A stretch of DNA of 64,000 nucleotides, taken from contig OY761615.1 of NCBI GenBank assembly GCA_963664845.1, positions 3,658,001 through 3,722,000 of the forward strand, read 5' to 3'. The translations under genes and the position numbers were made by a program. Below, in pieces: positions 45,095 through 54,171 of this stretch. Within the stretch, counting starts at the first letter, position 1. Each line of letters begins with the position of its first letter. Under the pieces are notes generated by a model, which was not told the DNA's origin, did not search any database, and saw nothing but the letters and a program-made list of their open reading frames with translations. Source of the DNA: CAIYTF01 sp963664845 (lineage in GTDB: Bacteria > Bacteroidota > Ignavibacteria > Ignavibacteriales > Ignavibacteriaceae).

Positions 45095-45585
45095 GCATTC
45101 TCCGCTTCTACCGATTTGTCCTGCAGGACGGCTTTCGGTTTTGCCGTGTATTTTTTAACAATGTTTGGAATATCTTTGGTTGTTATTCTTCCATGATAGT
45201 CCTCGTTGACAGTAACAACCGGTGCGATGCTGCATGCGCCAATGCAGTTTACCAGTTCAATAGTAAATTTCCTGTCTCGTGTTGTTTCGCCGGCTTTAAT
45301 ACCGAGCGTATTCTCAAGGGCAAAGAGGAGATTAGCCGAATTTTTAACATGGCAGGCTGTGCCACGGCAAACACGGATTACGTTCTCGCCCAACGGCATT
45401 AACCGAAATTGGTTGTAAAAAGTGGCAACGCCGTAAACACGGCTAAGGGGGAGGCCGACATACTCGGCAACTTCCGTCAGTGCATCTTCGGGAAGGTATC
45501 CGTATAACTCCTGAACTTCCTGGAGAAGCGGAATTAGCGAACTTTTATCTTGTTTTGCATAATGTGCAAATATCTGCTGATCCAT
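45091..45585 (-). CDS. hydC: HydC, NuoE-like [2Fe-2S] subunit of the hydrogenase
   Basis: A 164-residue NuoE-type protein. The helical N-terminus (LLQEVQELYGYLPEDALTEV) precedes a thioredoxin-like [2Fe-2S] domain with C73 and C78 in RVCRGTACHV and C114 and C118 in VNCIGACSIAPV. It is an electron-transfer partner of HydB. The ATG at 45585 is selected since AGAGAG lies just before it and upstream in-frame codons lack family similarity. It is the first gene of hydC-hydB-hydA, overlapping hydB by ATGA. Confidence 0.93.
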   Translation of the reverse strand: MDQQIFAHYAKQDKSSLIPLLQEVQELYGYLPEDALTEVAEYVGLPLSRVYGVATFYNQFRLMPLGENVIRVCRGTACHVKNSANLLFALENTLGIKAGETTRDRKFTIELVNCIGACSIAPVVTVNEDYHGRITTKDIPNIVKKYTAKPKAVLQDKSVEAENA

Positions 45586-46157
45586 AGTTTCTCTCTTAGA
45601 GTAATAAATGTTAATTGCGGATAGCAAGTTTGATGCCAAATGCCATAAATAAAGGGGCTTAATTTTGCATAATTTGTGAAGCGTTGGTTGATATTTGGCA
45701 ACCGTTCTTGATTTGTAGAGCGGAGTTCTCAAAAGGGACAAAGATGCGCCCGTTTTTTTGGCACGAAAATGGATATTAAGTTTTTCGCGATTTCTCTGTT
45801 AAGCCAGGAAGCGCTTACCTGGAAAGGTGTCGCGCTACTCGGGAAATGTCATTGCTAGCCCGTCTCCGACGAGGTTCAGTACTATCGAAATCCGTGAGCT
45901 GATAGGCGTCAATTTAACGAACAAACTCTTCCGGCGGAAAATTGGAGGTGAATAATCGTTTATTGCGAAATTGAATCGGAAGCCAGGAAGTTGAATAAAA
46001 GTCGTTACTCGTCTGGGGGTTGCAGGTGGATGTCGAAGAATAAAGCCACCCCAACCGTTGTATTGGGGTATATATGAGCTGGTTTCAAAAGCTGGATATT
46101 TATACTTGCCTTTGACTTTTAACACTTTCTATTATCGGAATTATGCACCCGGGATGT
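45586..46157. other. Intergenic region with hydrogenase promoter area and repeat debris
   Basis: No gene is supported. At 45686-45703 an inverted repeat, GGTTG-N8-CAACC, lies about 100 bases before hydC and may be an operator. From about 45845 a decayed TCATTGCTAGCCCGTC-type repeat appears, related to those at 18829 and 47656. The remaining minus-strand open frame at 45835-46125 is considered chance. Confidence 0.55.
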
Positions 46158-47357
46158 TTAGGCAATCCATTGTTTATGGCATAATTCAACGCATTGGACT
46201 ACTGAATCTTTGGGCACCAGCAGTGATATTCTGAATGACGTTGTCGTAATTCCCCGGACAACGATGCTGTTGCTTTCAAGCAATTGGAGCGTCTCATGCA
46301 AAACCATATTGTCATCATTTATTCCGTCACCAATCAGTGATACCGCCCCAAGACCCTCTTCGATCCGAATTTTATCACTGAATATAGATACCAGTTCAGT
46401 TTTAAGGGAGTCCCACGAGAAAATATTTTTTGTTGAAAGGATAAACGAAAGCTGGTTGTATCCCTTGCATTCATCAGAACTGGAACAACTCAATTCCTTC
46501 ATTTGGACGCTTAATTCTTTCAAGCGGTTTAAGAGCAGAGAAAATTGTTCCTGCTCTATCTGCATCTTAATACGCACAATATCATTTTCGTGCACGACGG
46601 CTTTTACACCTTTCAATTGTCCCGGTGCAAGTTTGCGGACAACGGTCTCTTTTCCTGGGGCAAAAGTGCTTCGTGCATAAATGGCTATTTTGGATTCCTT
46701 GGCAAACTGGACTGCCTGGGCATTGAGCACCTTTGCCCCGGCAGTGCTCATCTCCTGCATCTGTTGATAGGATATCTCCGGCAGGTGGCGGGCATCTTTT
46801 ATGATTGCGGGATCTGCCGAATAAACTCCATCAATGTCTGAATATATTTCGCATCGTTCGGCATCAAGCGCTGCAGCAAGAGCAACGGCTGAGGTGTCTG
46901 ATCCGCCCCTTCCCAGGGTGGTAACATCCCGCCGGTAACTTACTCCTTGAAATCCGCCTATAACCACCACTTTTCCTGCTGCCAGTTCATCCTGAACCCG
47001 GAAGGGACGCACCTCGATCACCTTGGCATCATTATGCCGGTCATTGGTGATAATGCCGGCCTGTGAACCCGTCAGTGAAACCGCGGCTATGCCTATTTCA
47101 TTAAGCGCTATGCATAAAAGCGACATAGTGACACGCTCTCCCGTGCTTAACAGCATATCCATTTCACGTTTGGGTGCGTCGGCTGAAATTTCCTGAGCCA
47201 TTTCAATGAGCTGATTGGTGGTTTTTCCCATGGCGGAAACGACAACCGCCACATCATGTCCCGATGCCTTTACAGTACCGATTATTTCTGCAATTTTTTT
47301 TATTTTATCGAGTGTGGCAACGCTGCTACCGCCAAATTTCTGAACGATAAGACTCAT
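46158..47357 (-). CDS. lysC: Aspartate kinase
   Basis: A 399-residue monofunctional aspartokinase phosphorylating aspartate, the first step toward lysine, threonine and methionine. It has the N-terminal VQKFGGSSVATLDKI, VVVSAMGKTTNQLIEMA, LLSTGERVTMSLL, the substrate segment TLGRGGSDTSAVALAAALDA, SDIDGVYSADPAII and STAGAKVLNAQAVQFA, then two C-terminal ACT domains for feedback control (about 265-399). The threonine-rich GRGGSDTSA signature is intact. It is transcribed alone, with a normal ATG. No T-box or lysine riboswitch was seen in the preceding 450 bases. Confidence 0.96.
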   Translation of the reverse strand: MSLIVQKFGGSSVATLDKIKKIAEIIGTVKASGHDVAVVVSAMGKTTNQLIEMAQEISADAPKREMDMLLSTGERVTMSLLCIALNEIGIAAVSLTGSQAGIITNDRHNDAKVIEVRPFRVQDELAAGKVVVIGGFQGVSYRRDVTTLGRGGSDTSAVALAAALDAERCEIYSDIDGVYSADPAIIKDARHLPEISYQQMQEMSTAGAKVLNAQAVQFAKESKIAIYARSTFAPGKETVVRKLAPGQLKGVKAVVHENDIVRIKMQIEQEQFSLLLNRLKELSVQMKELSCSSSDECKGYNQLSFILSTKNIFSWDSLKTELVSIFSDKIRIEEGLGAVSLIGDGINDDNMVLHETLQLLESNSIVVRGITTTSFRISLLVPKDSVVQCVELCHKQWIA

Positions 47358-47507
47358 ATAATGATCCGGAGTAAAATTTTAAATTTTTTATTGATACAAT
47401 TCAAATATAGGGGAAATATTGGAAAGATGAATTGAGAGGGCGTGCGTGACGGGCACCCCTTTTCCCATGTGTCGATTTACAAGCAGGAACTCGAATGGTA
47501 CGTGGAT

Positions 47508-47625
47508 AACACGGATCGAAACGGATATACACGGATATAATTTAAAAAGGTAGGGTCAATACAGTTTAAGCGGTTTTCTTAATTTTTTTTTCTTTTATCC
47601 GCGTTAATCCGTTTCAATCGATGTT
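47508..47625. repeat. ATCCG/CGGAT inverted repeat pair
   Basis: The left arm (47508-47537, AACACGGATCGAAACGGATA...) and right arm (47596-47625, TATCCGCGTTAATCCGTTTC...) are reverse complements at about 24 of 30 positions, with a 58-base spacer. ATCCGTGT/ATCCGTTTC words of this kind are widespread in bacterial genomes, often beside GxxExxY genes, but no such gene lies here. Confidence 0.7.
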
Positions 47626-47655
47626 CCTGAAGATTGGGGTCCCGTTATGACTTAA

Positions 47656-47760
47656 GAAAAGTCATTGCGAGCCCTTCTGGGACGAAGCAATCTCACGATT
47701 AGCGCCTTTAAACAAAGTGTTATAAAACACAATTCAGCGAGAAATATACCATACGACAGC
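47656..47760. repeat. TCATTGCGAGCCC dispersed repeat, copy 2
   Basis: Shares GTCATTGCGAGCCC, GCAATCTCACGATTAGCG and a TAAACAAAGTGTTATAAAAC segment with 18829-18950. This copy is the more compact one and has GACGAAGCAATCTCA without the extra bases found in copy 1. Confidence 0.75.
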
Positions 47761-47809
47761 CTTGCAGGGATCCGTGTACCGCTTTGATTTCGAAATTAGA
47801 GTTAAAAAT

Positions 47810-50017
47810 TTACGCAATCTTCGCGTATTGCAAATTCTGCGAATAATGATGCGTCAAATTTGATTTTATCAAAGCATTGTCTGGTTTCACAAGATGGTGA
47901 TCCTTCTCCACTATCCTGAATGCTTCATCTTTTGTCTGAAATACCAGTTCGATGTCCTCGGCAATATTTGCAAACTTGAACTCTGGGAAACCGCTCTGCA
48001 GAATACCAAAGATATCACCGGGCCCACGCAGTTTCAAATCCATCTCTGCTATCTTGAACCCGTCGAGATGTTGCACAAGCGTTTGCAGCCGGATAGATGC
48101 TTTGAATTTTTCAAGAAGGATAGGGGACAGGTAATCAACCTTGCCGCTGAAGCGTTCGGATTTAGCGGCAATCTCATCCGGTGCTACCAATATGCAATGC
48201 GCCTGCATTGTGCCCCTACCCACTCTGCCGCGCAGCTGGTGAAGCTGACTTAGCCCAAAATGATGTGCGTCATGAATGATCATGATGTTTGCATTCGGAA
48301 TATCAATACCCACCTCAATGACCGTGGTGGAAATGAGCACGTCAAATTCCTTTTCCTTGAACTTGAGCATCACTTCTTCTTTTTCTCTCCACTTCATCCG
48401 GCCATGCAACAGTCCAACTTTAACATCCTTCAAATAAGTGGATGTGAGCTCTTCATAGTGCTGGGTAGCAGCCTTCAGTTCGAGTTTTTCTGATTCTTCA
48501 ACAAGGGGAAAAACCACAAATGACTGGCAGCCTTTTTTTGCTTCATCAACCACAAATTTATAGATCAATGGCAGTCTGCTGTCACCACGCAGACTGGTGC
48601 GAATGGGGATTCTGTTCTTGGGCATCTCGTTGATGATCGAAACGTCAAGATCACCGTAAAGCGTCATGGAAAGAGTGCGGGGTATGGGTGTTGCAGACAT
48701 GACCAGGCAATCTGGCGCTTCACCTTTTTTAATGAGTCGTGCACGCTGGATTACGCCGAACCGGTGCTGTTCATCAATTACCACGAGCCCAAGTTTATTG
48801 AAGACAATATCTCCTTCAAAAATGGCGTGTGTACCAATTATTATTTGTGATTCCTTGGCCAGTATGCGTGTTGTTTCAGCAGCACGCTTCGATTTGGTTT
48901 GTCCGCCAAGAAGCAATGAGCAACTGATGTCATGTTCGGGATATTTTTCTTTTAACAGGCTCAGCAGGTGCGAAATATTCCGGTAGTGCTGGTCTGCAAG
49001 AATTTCAGTTGGTGCCATTATAGCTGCCTGAAATCCATCATCCACCGCAAGCAGCATTGCTATGAGTGCAACAATTGTTTTGCCGCTTCCTACATCCCCC
49101 TGCAACAGGCGGTTCATTGGTTCCTCTTTGGACAAATCGTGATAGATATCTGTCAAAGCATTTCGTTGTGCACGGGTAAGCGTGAAGGGCAGCGAAGCAA
49201 TAAAGCGCTTCACCAGATCGGAATTGATTTTCTTTACTGTTCCTTTGATCTTCTCCTTAAAAGTGTATTTCCTGAGGGCGACAATAAGCTCAATATAGAA
49301 GAGTTCTTCAAACTTAAACCGTCTTTTAGCTTCCTCATAATCCTCAGTGCTCTCCGGATAGTGCATATGAAGTATTGCTTCTTTCAACGGCATAAGCTTA
49401 TACTTTTCAAGCAGGTTCTGTGGCAGAGACTCTTCAATATACTGTAAGTAACCATCAACGGCGAATGCAATGATCTTTCTGAAACTGAGATCGCCAATAT
49501 TTCGTTGGCGCAATTCTTTGGGAATGCGGTAGAAGGGAATAATCTTCCCTGTGCTGAAAAAAACCTGAGATTCATCTTCAGATATGGCATCAAAGTCAGG
49601 GTGTGAGAATTGCAGATCGCCGTATTTTGAAATAGCTGGTTTGGCAGAGATGGCAAAGGTATCACCGGGGTGGAAGCGGTCAACAAAGAATTTGGCACCC
49701 TGAAACCAAACACACTGGAAAAATCCAGATCCATCTCTGAAGGACACCGTAAGAATTTCCTTGCCGTGAACGTGTCTCGAATCTGTTGAGACAACTTTCC
49801 CGATTATTGTGATCTCACCGGCATATCCCTGTGCAACATGCTTGAAAGCTTCGTTGGAATTGAGGAGGTTGCTTCTGTCAAGGTGTCGTGAAGGAAAGCA
49901 AAACAGCAGATCTCTTATAGTGGTAATTCCGGCTTTCTCAAACAGCGCAGCACGTTTTGGCCCAACGGTCTTGATATACTGAATAGAGGAAGAAAGCTTG
50001 TTCGCAGATTCTGTCAT
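47810..50017 (-). CDS. recG: ATP-dependent DNA helicase RecG
   Basis: A 735-residue helicase that remodels stalled replication forks and branched DNA. Its N-terminal wedge/OB-fold domain (with YIKTVGPKRAALFEKAGI) is followed by superfamily 2 motifs: RLLQGDVGSGKTIVALI (Walker A), APTEILADQHY, VVIDEQHRFGVIQR (DEQH box), VMSATPIPRTL, STTVIEVGIDIPNA and SQLHQLRGRVGRG. The C-terminus has FRIVEKDHHL typical of RecG. Size is normal. It is transcribed alone on the minus strand, about 150 bases after the PorV-like gene's stop. Confidence 0.97.
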   Translation of the reverse strand: MTESANKLSSSIQYIKTVGPKRAALFEKAGITTIRDLLFCFPSRHLDRSNLLNSNEAFKHVAQGYAGEITIIGKVVSTDSRHVHGKEILTVSFRDGSGFFQCVWFQGAKFFVDRFHPGDTFAISAKPAISKYGDLQFSHPDFDAISEDESQVFFSTGKIIPFYRIPKELRQRNIGDLSFRKIIAFAVDGYLQYIEESLPQNLLEKYKLMPLKEAILHMHYPESTEDYEEAKRRFKFEELFYIELIVALRKYTFKEKIKGTVKKINSDLVKRFIASLPFTLTRAQRNALTDIYHDLSKEEPMNRLLQGDVGSGKTIVALIAMLLAVDDGFQAAIMAPTEILADQHYRNISHLLSLLKEKYPEHDISCSLLLGGQTKSKRAAETTRILAKESQIIIGTHAIFEGDIVFNKLGLVVIDEQHRFGVIQRARLIKKGEAPDCLVMSATPIPRTLSMTLYGDLDVSIINEMPKNRIPIRTSLRGDSRLPLIYKFVVDEAKKGCQSFVVFPLVEESEKLELKAATQHYEELTSTYLKDVKVGLLHGRMKWREKEEVMLKFKEKEFDVLISTTVIEVGIDIPNANIMIIHDAHHFGLSQLHQLRGRVGRGTMQAHCILVAPDEIAAKSERFSGKVDYLSPILLEKFKASIRLQTLVQHLDGFKIAEMDLKLRGPGDIFGILQSGFPEFKFANIAEDIELVFQTKDEAFRIVEKDHHLVKPDNALIKSNLTHHYSQNLQYAKIA

Positions 50018-50166
50018 AATGCTATCGACTGTGGAAGTAAACTGCTTTTTGGTAAAATGTTAGATGCTTTGCCAAATGTTTGAGTTGCCATCGGATATGG
50101 TCCCAACGGCAAATCACTTGACTGTTGTTGCTTCCTGGTGGCCAGTAAGAAACAATGGAAGTTATC

Positions 50167-51069
50167 TTATAATGCTGCTCTTATGGAAACCGTTTGTGTA
50201 GAGCCTAAATCATATTTAAACGGTGTGAAGGCATAATCTACGTTAACTATGTTCCACTTGAAACCAATTCCGGCCGTAAATCCCTTTGCTTCATATTGTG
50301 TCATATACCCAAGGCGCAGAGCGAACATTGAATTATAGATAGTCTCAACGCCAAAATTAATATGCGAATCAGTTAATTCGGTATATTTTTGGTACTCAAC
50401 TGAGACCTTAGAGGAAAACAACTCATGATAAGCCGGGATAGCATAAAGAGCTCCAACACGTAACTCGGTTGGCAGTTTGGAAGTTTGGTTCCGCAACTCG
50501 GTCATTGATCCAAGGTTTTTAAGTGCAGCAGCCGCGGAGAGATTTGGAATGATTTCGTTATAGGTAAAGCCAAAATCAAAACCGTATCCCTGTGCCTCAT
50601 CGGAGAACATGTTTTCGTAGAGGAACTTAAAGGCAAAACCGGCATTGAGGTTATCCGTTATCTGGAAGCCTGTTGCCAATGCACCGGAAAAATAGTGTGC
50701 ATCAAATGACCCTATCTTGTCACCGGCTACTGTCCGTTCCGGAATATCGCTAACACTGGTTGAGTTCAACCCGATCCCCAGCGGGAGGCCCCAGAGATCA
50801 AATTTCACTGCAAGCGCTTCGGCAGATACATCCTGTATCCATGAATTATGCATAATAAAAATTTCATTTCCTTTCATCGTTGCAAGATTTGCCGGGTTAT
50901 AAAAGATGGCGGTAGCATCGTTTGAGAAGGTGGTGCCGTTATCTCCAAGTGCAATATTTCTTGCTCCAACTCCAATTTTCAGGAAAGAGAGCCCGGTCAA
51001 TCCTGCGGATTGCGAGTATAAATACTGAAAACTGAAGGTGATGAGTATGAGGAAAATTGTTCTTTTCAT
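50167..51069 (-). CDS. PorV/PorQ-type outer-membrane beta-barrel protein
   Basis: A 300-residue exported protein with a signal peptide to about residue 20 (YLYSQ). It has the family opening GLSFLKIGVGARNIALGDNG and DATAIFYNPANLA, then a run of beta-strands (GFAFKFLYENMF, LRVGALYAIP, ALRLGYMTQYE, GIGFKWNIVNVDYAF). Members act as outer-membrane shuttle or attachment proteins of the type IX secretion system or as related barrels. The AIFYNPAN segment is diagnostic. It may be cotranscribed with the three surface genes upstream, but a 448-base gap with repeats separates them. Confidence 0.85.
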   Translation of the reverse strand: MKRTIFLILITFSFQYLYSQSAGLTGLSFLKIGVGARNIALGDNGTTFSNDATAIFYNPANLATMKGNEIFIMHNSWIQDVSAEALAVKFDLWGLPLGIGLNSTSVSDIPERTVAGDKIGSFDAHYFSGALATGFQITDNLNAGFAFKFLYENMFSDEAQGYGFDFGFTYNEIIPNLSAAAALKNLGSMTELRNQTSKLPTELRVGALYAIPAYHELFSSKVSVEYQKYTELTDSHINFGVETIYNSMFALRLGYMTQYEAKGFTAGIGFKWNIVNVDYAFTPFKYDLGSTQTVSIRAAL

Positions 51070-51517
51070 AAACTACTTTAAATCCAAATGATATAATACT
51101 TTTTAATAAACATAAACTATAAAACTACTGTCTGCTGCCCAATTTTACAAGTCTGAAATCGGCCCTGTACTTTCCCCTTTGTTTGACTTTCCATCTGCTA
51201 ATATCTGTTCCATAGTCATGCTCCCGTCTGTTGAGCAATGGTGTCAGCTTAACGAATGCACAGAACGAATGTCATTCCCGTCACGTCGTGCCATGTGTTA
51301 ACGTAATTTGCTTTCTGACGATTGTCTTTCACGTGAATGCTGAGTGCAGCCGAAATCCCGCTTTTAGCGAGGCGCTTGTCCCGATCCTATCGGGGGGAAT
51401 CTATCTAATTCGAACTATACCTGAGACAATTTATTGGTCAGCTTGCACTAAGTTAAAACCCTTGCCTGGCGCCTTATCCCAAATAACTCAACCGTCTTCC
51501 AGATCAGATGCCGGATA
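51070..51517. other. Intergenic region with dispersed repeat
   Basis: No gene is supported. It contains a repeat element at 51379-51456 and scattered GTCATTCCCGTC and GAAATCCCGCTTTTAGCGAGGCG pieces at about 51270-51380 that resemble the degraded repeats near 5645-5816 and 8633-8683. Confidence 0.6.
51379..51456. repeat. Dispersed repeat, copy 2
   Basis: GTCCCGATCCTATCGGGGGG is followed by GAATCTATCTAATTCGAAC, and the stretch to CACTAAGTTAAAACC aligns with 5745-5816. The CCCGATCCTATCGGGG hairpin stands where the dRS3-like palindrome stands in copy 1. Confidence 0.65.
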
Positions 51518-52513
51518 CTAAAACAAAAAGCCGATACCGATTGAATGCCGGGGCGTTTGTGAATATTGTTCCACTGCAAATGCATAATTGAAGCAAAGCG
51601 ACAATTTATCGCTGTAATGGTGATTAAACGCGAAGCCCAATGTTGGTTGCATGAGCTCATCCCCGTTGTTCAAAACGACGTTGTCCAATCCTGCGCGTAC
51701 TGCCAGCTCAGGAATTACTTGTGACTCACCACCTAGGCGCAGCAATCGTCTGCCATAGCTGTTGAATTCCAGTTCCGACGAGAACAGGGCGTTAATGGAA
51801 TTCACAAAATAGCTCACACCAATCTTCTTTGTTGTCGGGAAAAGCGTAGAGGTTGAAAGTCCATTTGTGCTGTACAGACTCGATGTATCCCATTTGTAAG
51901 TTGCATTCAAATCCTGGAGAACTAAAGCTACCTTCACATTGTCCGCAACCGAATAAATAATTCCCAAATCAAATCCTACGGCCGTTGAAGTGATTTTCTC
52001 ATACAGCTTGTAGTAATAGAGTCGTGCACCGAATCCGATGGCAACCTTTTTCGAAAACTTATTGGCGAAGGCAAAGAACAATAAGTTTTCCGATGTTTTT
52101 AATTGTCCGGTCGGATTGTCATCATTATCGCGGCCATCAATATTGCTGACACCTGAATTGATCAGCCCGATGCTTAACCCCGCTGTTGCCTTGGGTTTTC
52201 CCGCGGAGTCTCTGGCGCCAAATTCAAATCTTCTGGTGAAGTTGATGAAATTCAAATGGCGGTCAAGACTGAGAAACGTATAGGAGGCTTCAGCGTAGTT
52301 GTCCTCCTGAAACACAGAAAGGGCAGGATTGTAATATGCTGAGAGATTGCCGGTGGTTACAGCCGAGAGAGCATTTCCCATTGCTATACCACGTGGCAGA
52401 AAACCCATTCTGCTGAATTCACCGGGAGCCGCATTAGTGGGTTCAAATTTTGGTTGGGCATATGCGATGATCCCAACGGCTAAGAAACAAAGTATAAAGT
52501 GTAATGTTTTCAT
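51518..52513 (-). CDS. PorV/PorQ-type outer-membrane protein
   Basis: A 331-residue exported barrel-type protein, with a signal peptide ending IAYAQ at about residue 19. Features are GFLPRGIAMGNALSAVTTGNLSAYYNPALSVF (the glycine-rich start and YYNPA motif of this family), SYTFLSLDRHLNFINFTR and a C-terminal aromatic strand GIGFLF. It lies at the end of a three-gene set and overlaps the propeller gene by 4 bases. Its neighbours suggest that it anchors or exports the propeller protein; this is inference. Confidence 0.85.
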   Translation of the reverse strand: MKTLHFILCFLAVGIIAYAQPKFEPTNAAPGEFSRMGFLPRGIAMGNALSAVTTGNLSAYYNPALSVFQEDNYAEASYTFLSLDRHLNFINFTRRFEFGARDSAGKPKATAGLSIGLINSGVSNIDGRDNDDNPTGQLKTSENLLFFAFANKFSKKVAIGFGARLYYYKLYEKITSTAVGFDLGIIYSVADNVKVALVLQDLNATYKWDTSSLYSTNGLSTSTLFPTTKKIGVSYFVNSINALFSSELEFNSYGRRLLRLGGESQVIPELAVRAGLDNVVLNNGDELMQPTLGFAFNHHYSDKLSLCFNYAFAVEQYSQTPRHSIGIGFLF

Positions 52514-54171
52514 TCTAAAACCATTATTTTGCCAAAAACCGGATCCTTGGACCCAATGTCAATTCTATAGAAGTAAACGCCGTTCGGAACAACATTCCCC
52601 GAATCATCTTTCCCGTCCCAGAAATCAACAACTCCATTCACACCATCGGTCGCAGTTGTATTGATAACGCCAATGGGGTTTCCCCGTTGCGCGTTCTGAA
52701 TAACTGTTCTAATGTACTTCATTGAAAAACTAAAAATCCGTATGGTAACCTGTTCAGAGCTCCCGCCCGTTGAATACTTGATCTTACAGATATCAGTCTT
52801 TGGTGAAAACGGATTGGGGAACGCGTGAGAATCAGATCCGCTTGAAAGTTTCTGTGATGCAATATATAATTTCCAATCATTTGTCCATGCCTGTGCGTAG
52901 CCCGATTGAACTGCCAAGCCTTCGCTTGATCCCAGCCATAACTGATTTCCATTTGTGGAAAATGCCGCGGCATAAAAAACACTTGACTGCAAAGTCACTT
53001 TTGTCTTTGAATCAGTTATCTTTCCTGCAACCAGCCATGAGTCTCCCAGGTTAGTAGTCCGGAATGCACCGTCCTCTGTTGGAAAAACAATAATATTCTT
53101 ATTCACCGCACAATTATAAGCTTTGTGATCGCGGAGTGTTGTCTGCCATGTGGCTCCGCCGTCTCTGGTGAAGCTTACTCCGTTCATTTCGGTATTGTCG
53201 GTGGCTTTCCAGGTTACGGCCCAAAGCGTTTTATCATATTCATTGAATTGCAATCCAACTACAAAATTACCGGTGATTGCATAATCAGGGTTTTTCTGGT
53301 GATTGAATTTTACCCAGGCGGTGCTGTCATTTGATAATGGAGATTTTAATGCATCCGAAGTTTTGTTAATTCCATCGGCGGTGCCAACATATAACACGCC
53401 ATTTTCCGCACTTGCCACCGAGAATACCCGGTAATTATAATTGTCCTGTGAACAATAAGTCCCGCTTACCGGTGAAAGGCAGAAGGTATAACTCAGGTTT
53501 GTATCTGCCGGATTGAGGCTGTATTTGGAATCCGGCGGCAGAACAACCCGCTTCCACGGAGCCTGTCCGTGAGTTGCGATGAGGCTGTCAATCCTGTTCT
53601 TGCGGAGCCCGCCTGCGAATGATGCGATCCAAATAACATTACGGGTTATCGCGATATCGTAGGTAATGTTCTGCACACGAACCGTCACGGGCAATGCATG
53701 CAGCATGTTTTTGCCTTGATACCCATACGTCTCAAGTGAATCTTTCAGCGAATCAATCGGCTGGGGAACGGTATACCAGGTGGCGCCGTTATTGGTTGAA
53801 AAGCGCAAACCTGAACCTTCCGGAAGTGCACTTCCACTTACGTCTTTTGAATGTGCAAGTGACGCCCAAATCGAGTGGGTAATTGTATCATAGGCCAATG
53901 CTGAAACGCTTTCTGTACCGAAATCGTTGGTGTTGTAGTAGTTTGTCCACGAGAGTCCGTTATCCATGGACTTGCTCAATCCGTTGGAAGTCGCAAGCCA
54001 GATGGTGTCGCCAACAATAAGAATATCATTAATTGCGTTACTTGAGGGGTTTTCATCATTGATCTTGTTGAACGTTTTCTGTTCCCCCTGAAGGTGGAAT
54101 CTGAAATTTTTGTTCTGCGCATATGCGGCAGTAAACAATACGAGTAAGAGAATAAAGCTTTTTTTCATCAT
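52510..54171 (-). CDS. Exported beta-propeller (BNR-like) protein with FlgD-type C-terminal domain
   Basis: A 553-residue protein with a signal peptide (ILLLVLFTAAYAQ). The main body (about 35-440) has several propeller-blade motifs: TIWLATSNGLSKSMDNGLSW, GSGLRFSTNNGATW, VSFTRDGGATWQTT and DGAFRTTNLGDSW. The C-terminal part (about 455-553) starts SHAFPNPFSPKTD and ends FWDGKDDSGNVVPNGVYFYR, a FlgD-Ig-like/T9SS-related module. It may bind glycans or proteins on the surface. It overlaps both its neighbours by 4 bases, so translation of the three genes is coupled. Confidence 0.82.
   Translation of the reverse strand: MMKKSFILLLVLFTAAYAQNKNFRFHLQGEQKTFNKINDENPSSNAINDILIVGDTIWLATSNGLSKSMDNGLSWTNYYNTNDFGTESVSALAYDTITHSIWASLAHSKDVSGSALPEGSGLRFSTNNGATWYTVPQPIDSLKDSLETYGYQGKNMLHALPVTVRVQNITYDIAITRNVIWIASFAGGLRKNRIDSLIATHGQAPWKRVVLPPDSKYSLNPADTNLSYTFCLSPVSGTYCSQDNYNYRVFSVASAENGVLYVGTADGINKTSDALKSPLSNDSTAWVKFNHQKNPDYAITGNFVVGLQFNEYDKTLWAVTWKATDNTEMNGVSFTRDGGATWQTTLRDHKAYNCAVNKNIIVFPTEDGAFRTTNLGDSWLVAGKITDSKTKVTLQSSVFYAAAFSTNGNQLWLGSSEGLAVQSGYAQAWTNDWKLYIASQKLSSGSDSHAFPNPFSPKTDICKIKYSTGGSSEQVTIRIFSFSMKYIRTVIQNAQRGNPIGVINTTATDGVNGVVDFWDGKDDSGNVVPNGVYFYRIDIGSKDPVFGKIMVLE

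Larger units (their letters stand above)
47358..47809. other. Intergenic region with two repeat elements
   Basis: No gene is supported. It holds the ATCCG/CGGAT inverted pair at 47508-47625 and the TCATTGCGAGCCC repeat at 47656-47760. It separates the starts of lysC and the end of recG, so the promoter of lysC must lie at its left end. Confidence 0.65.
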
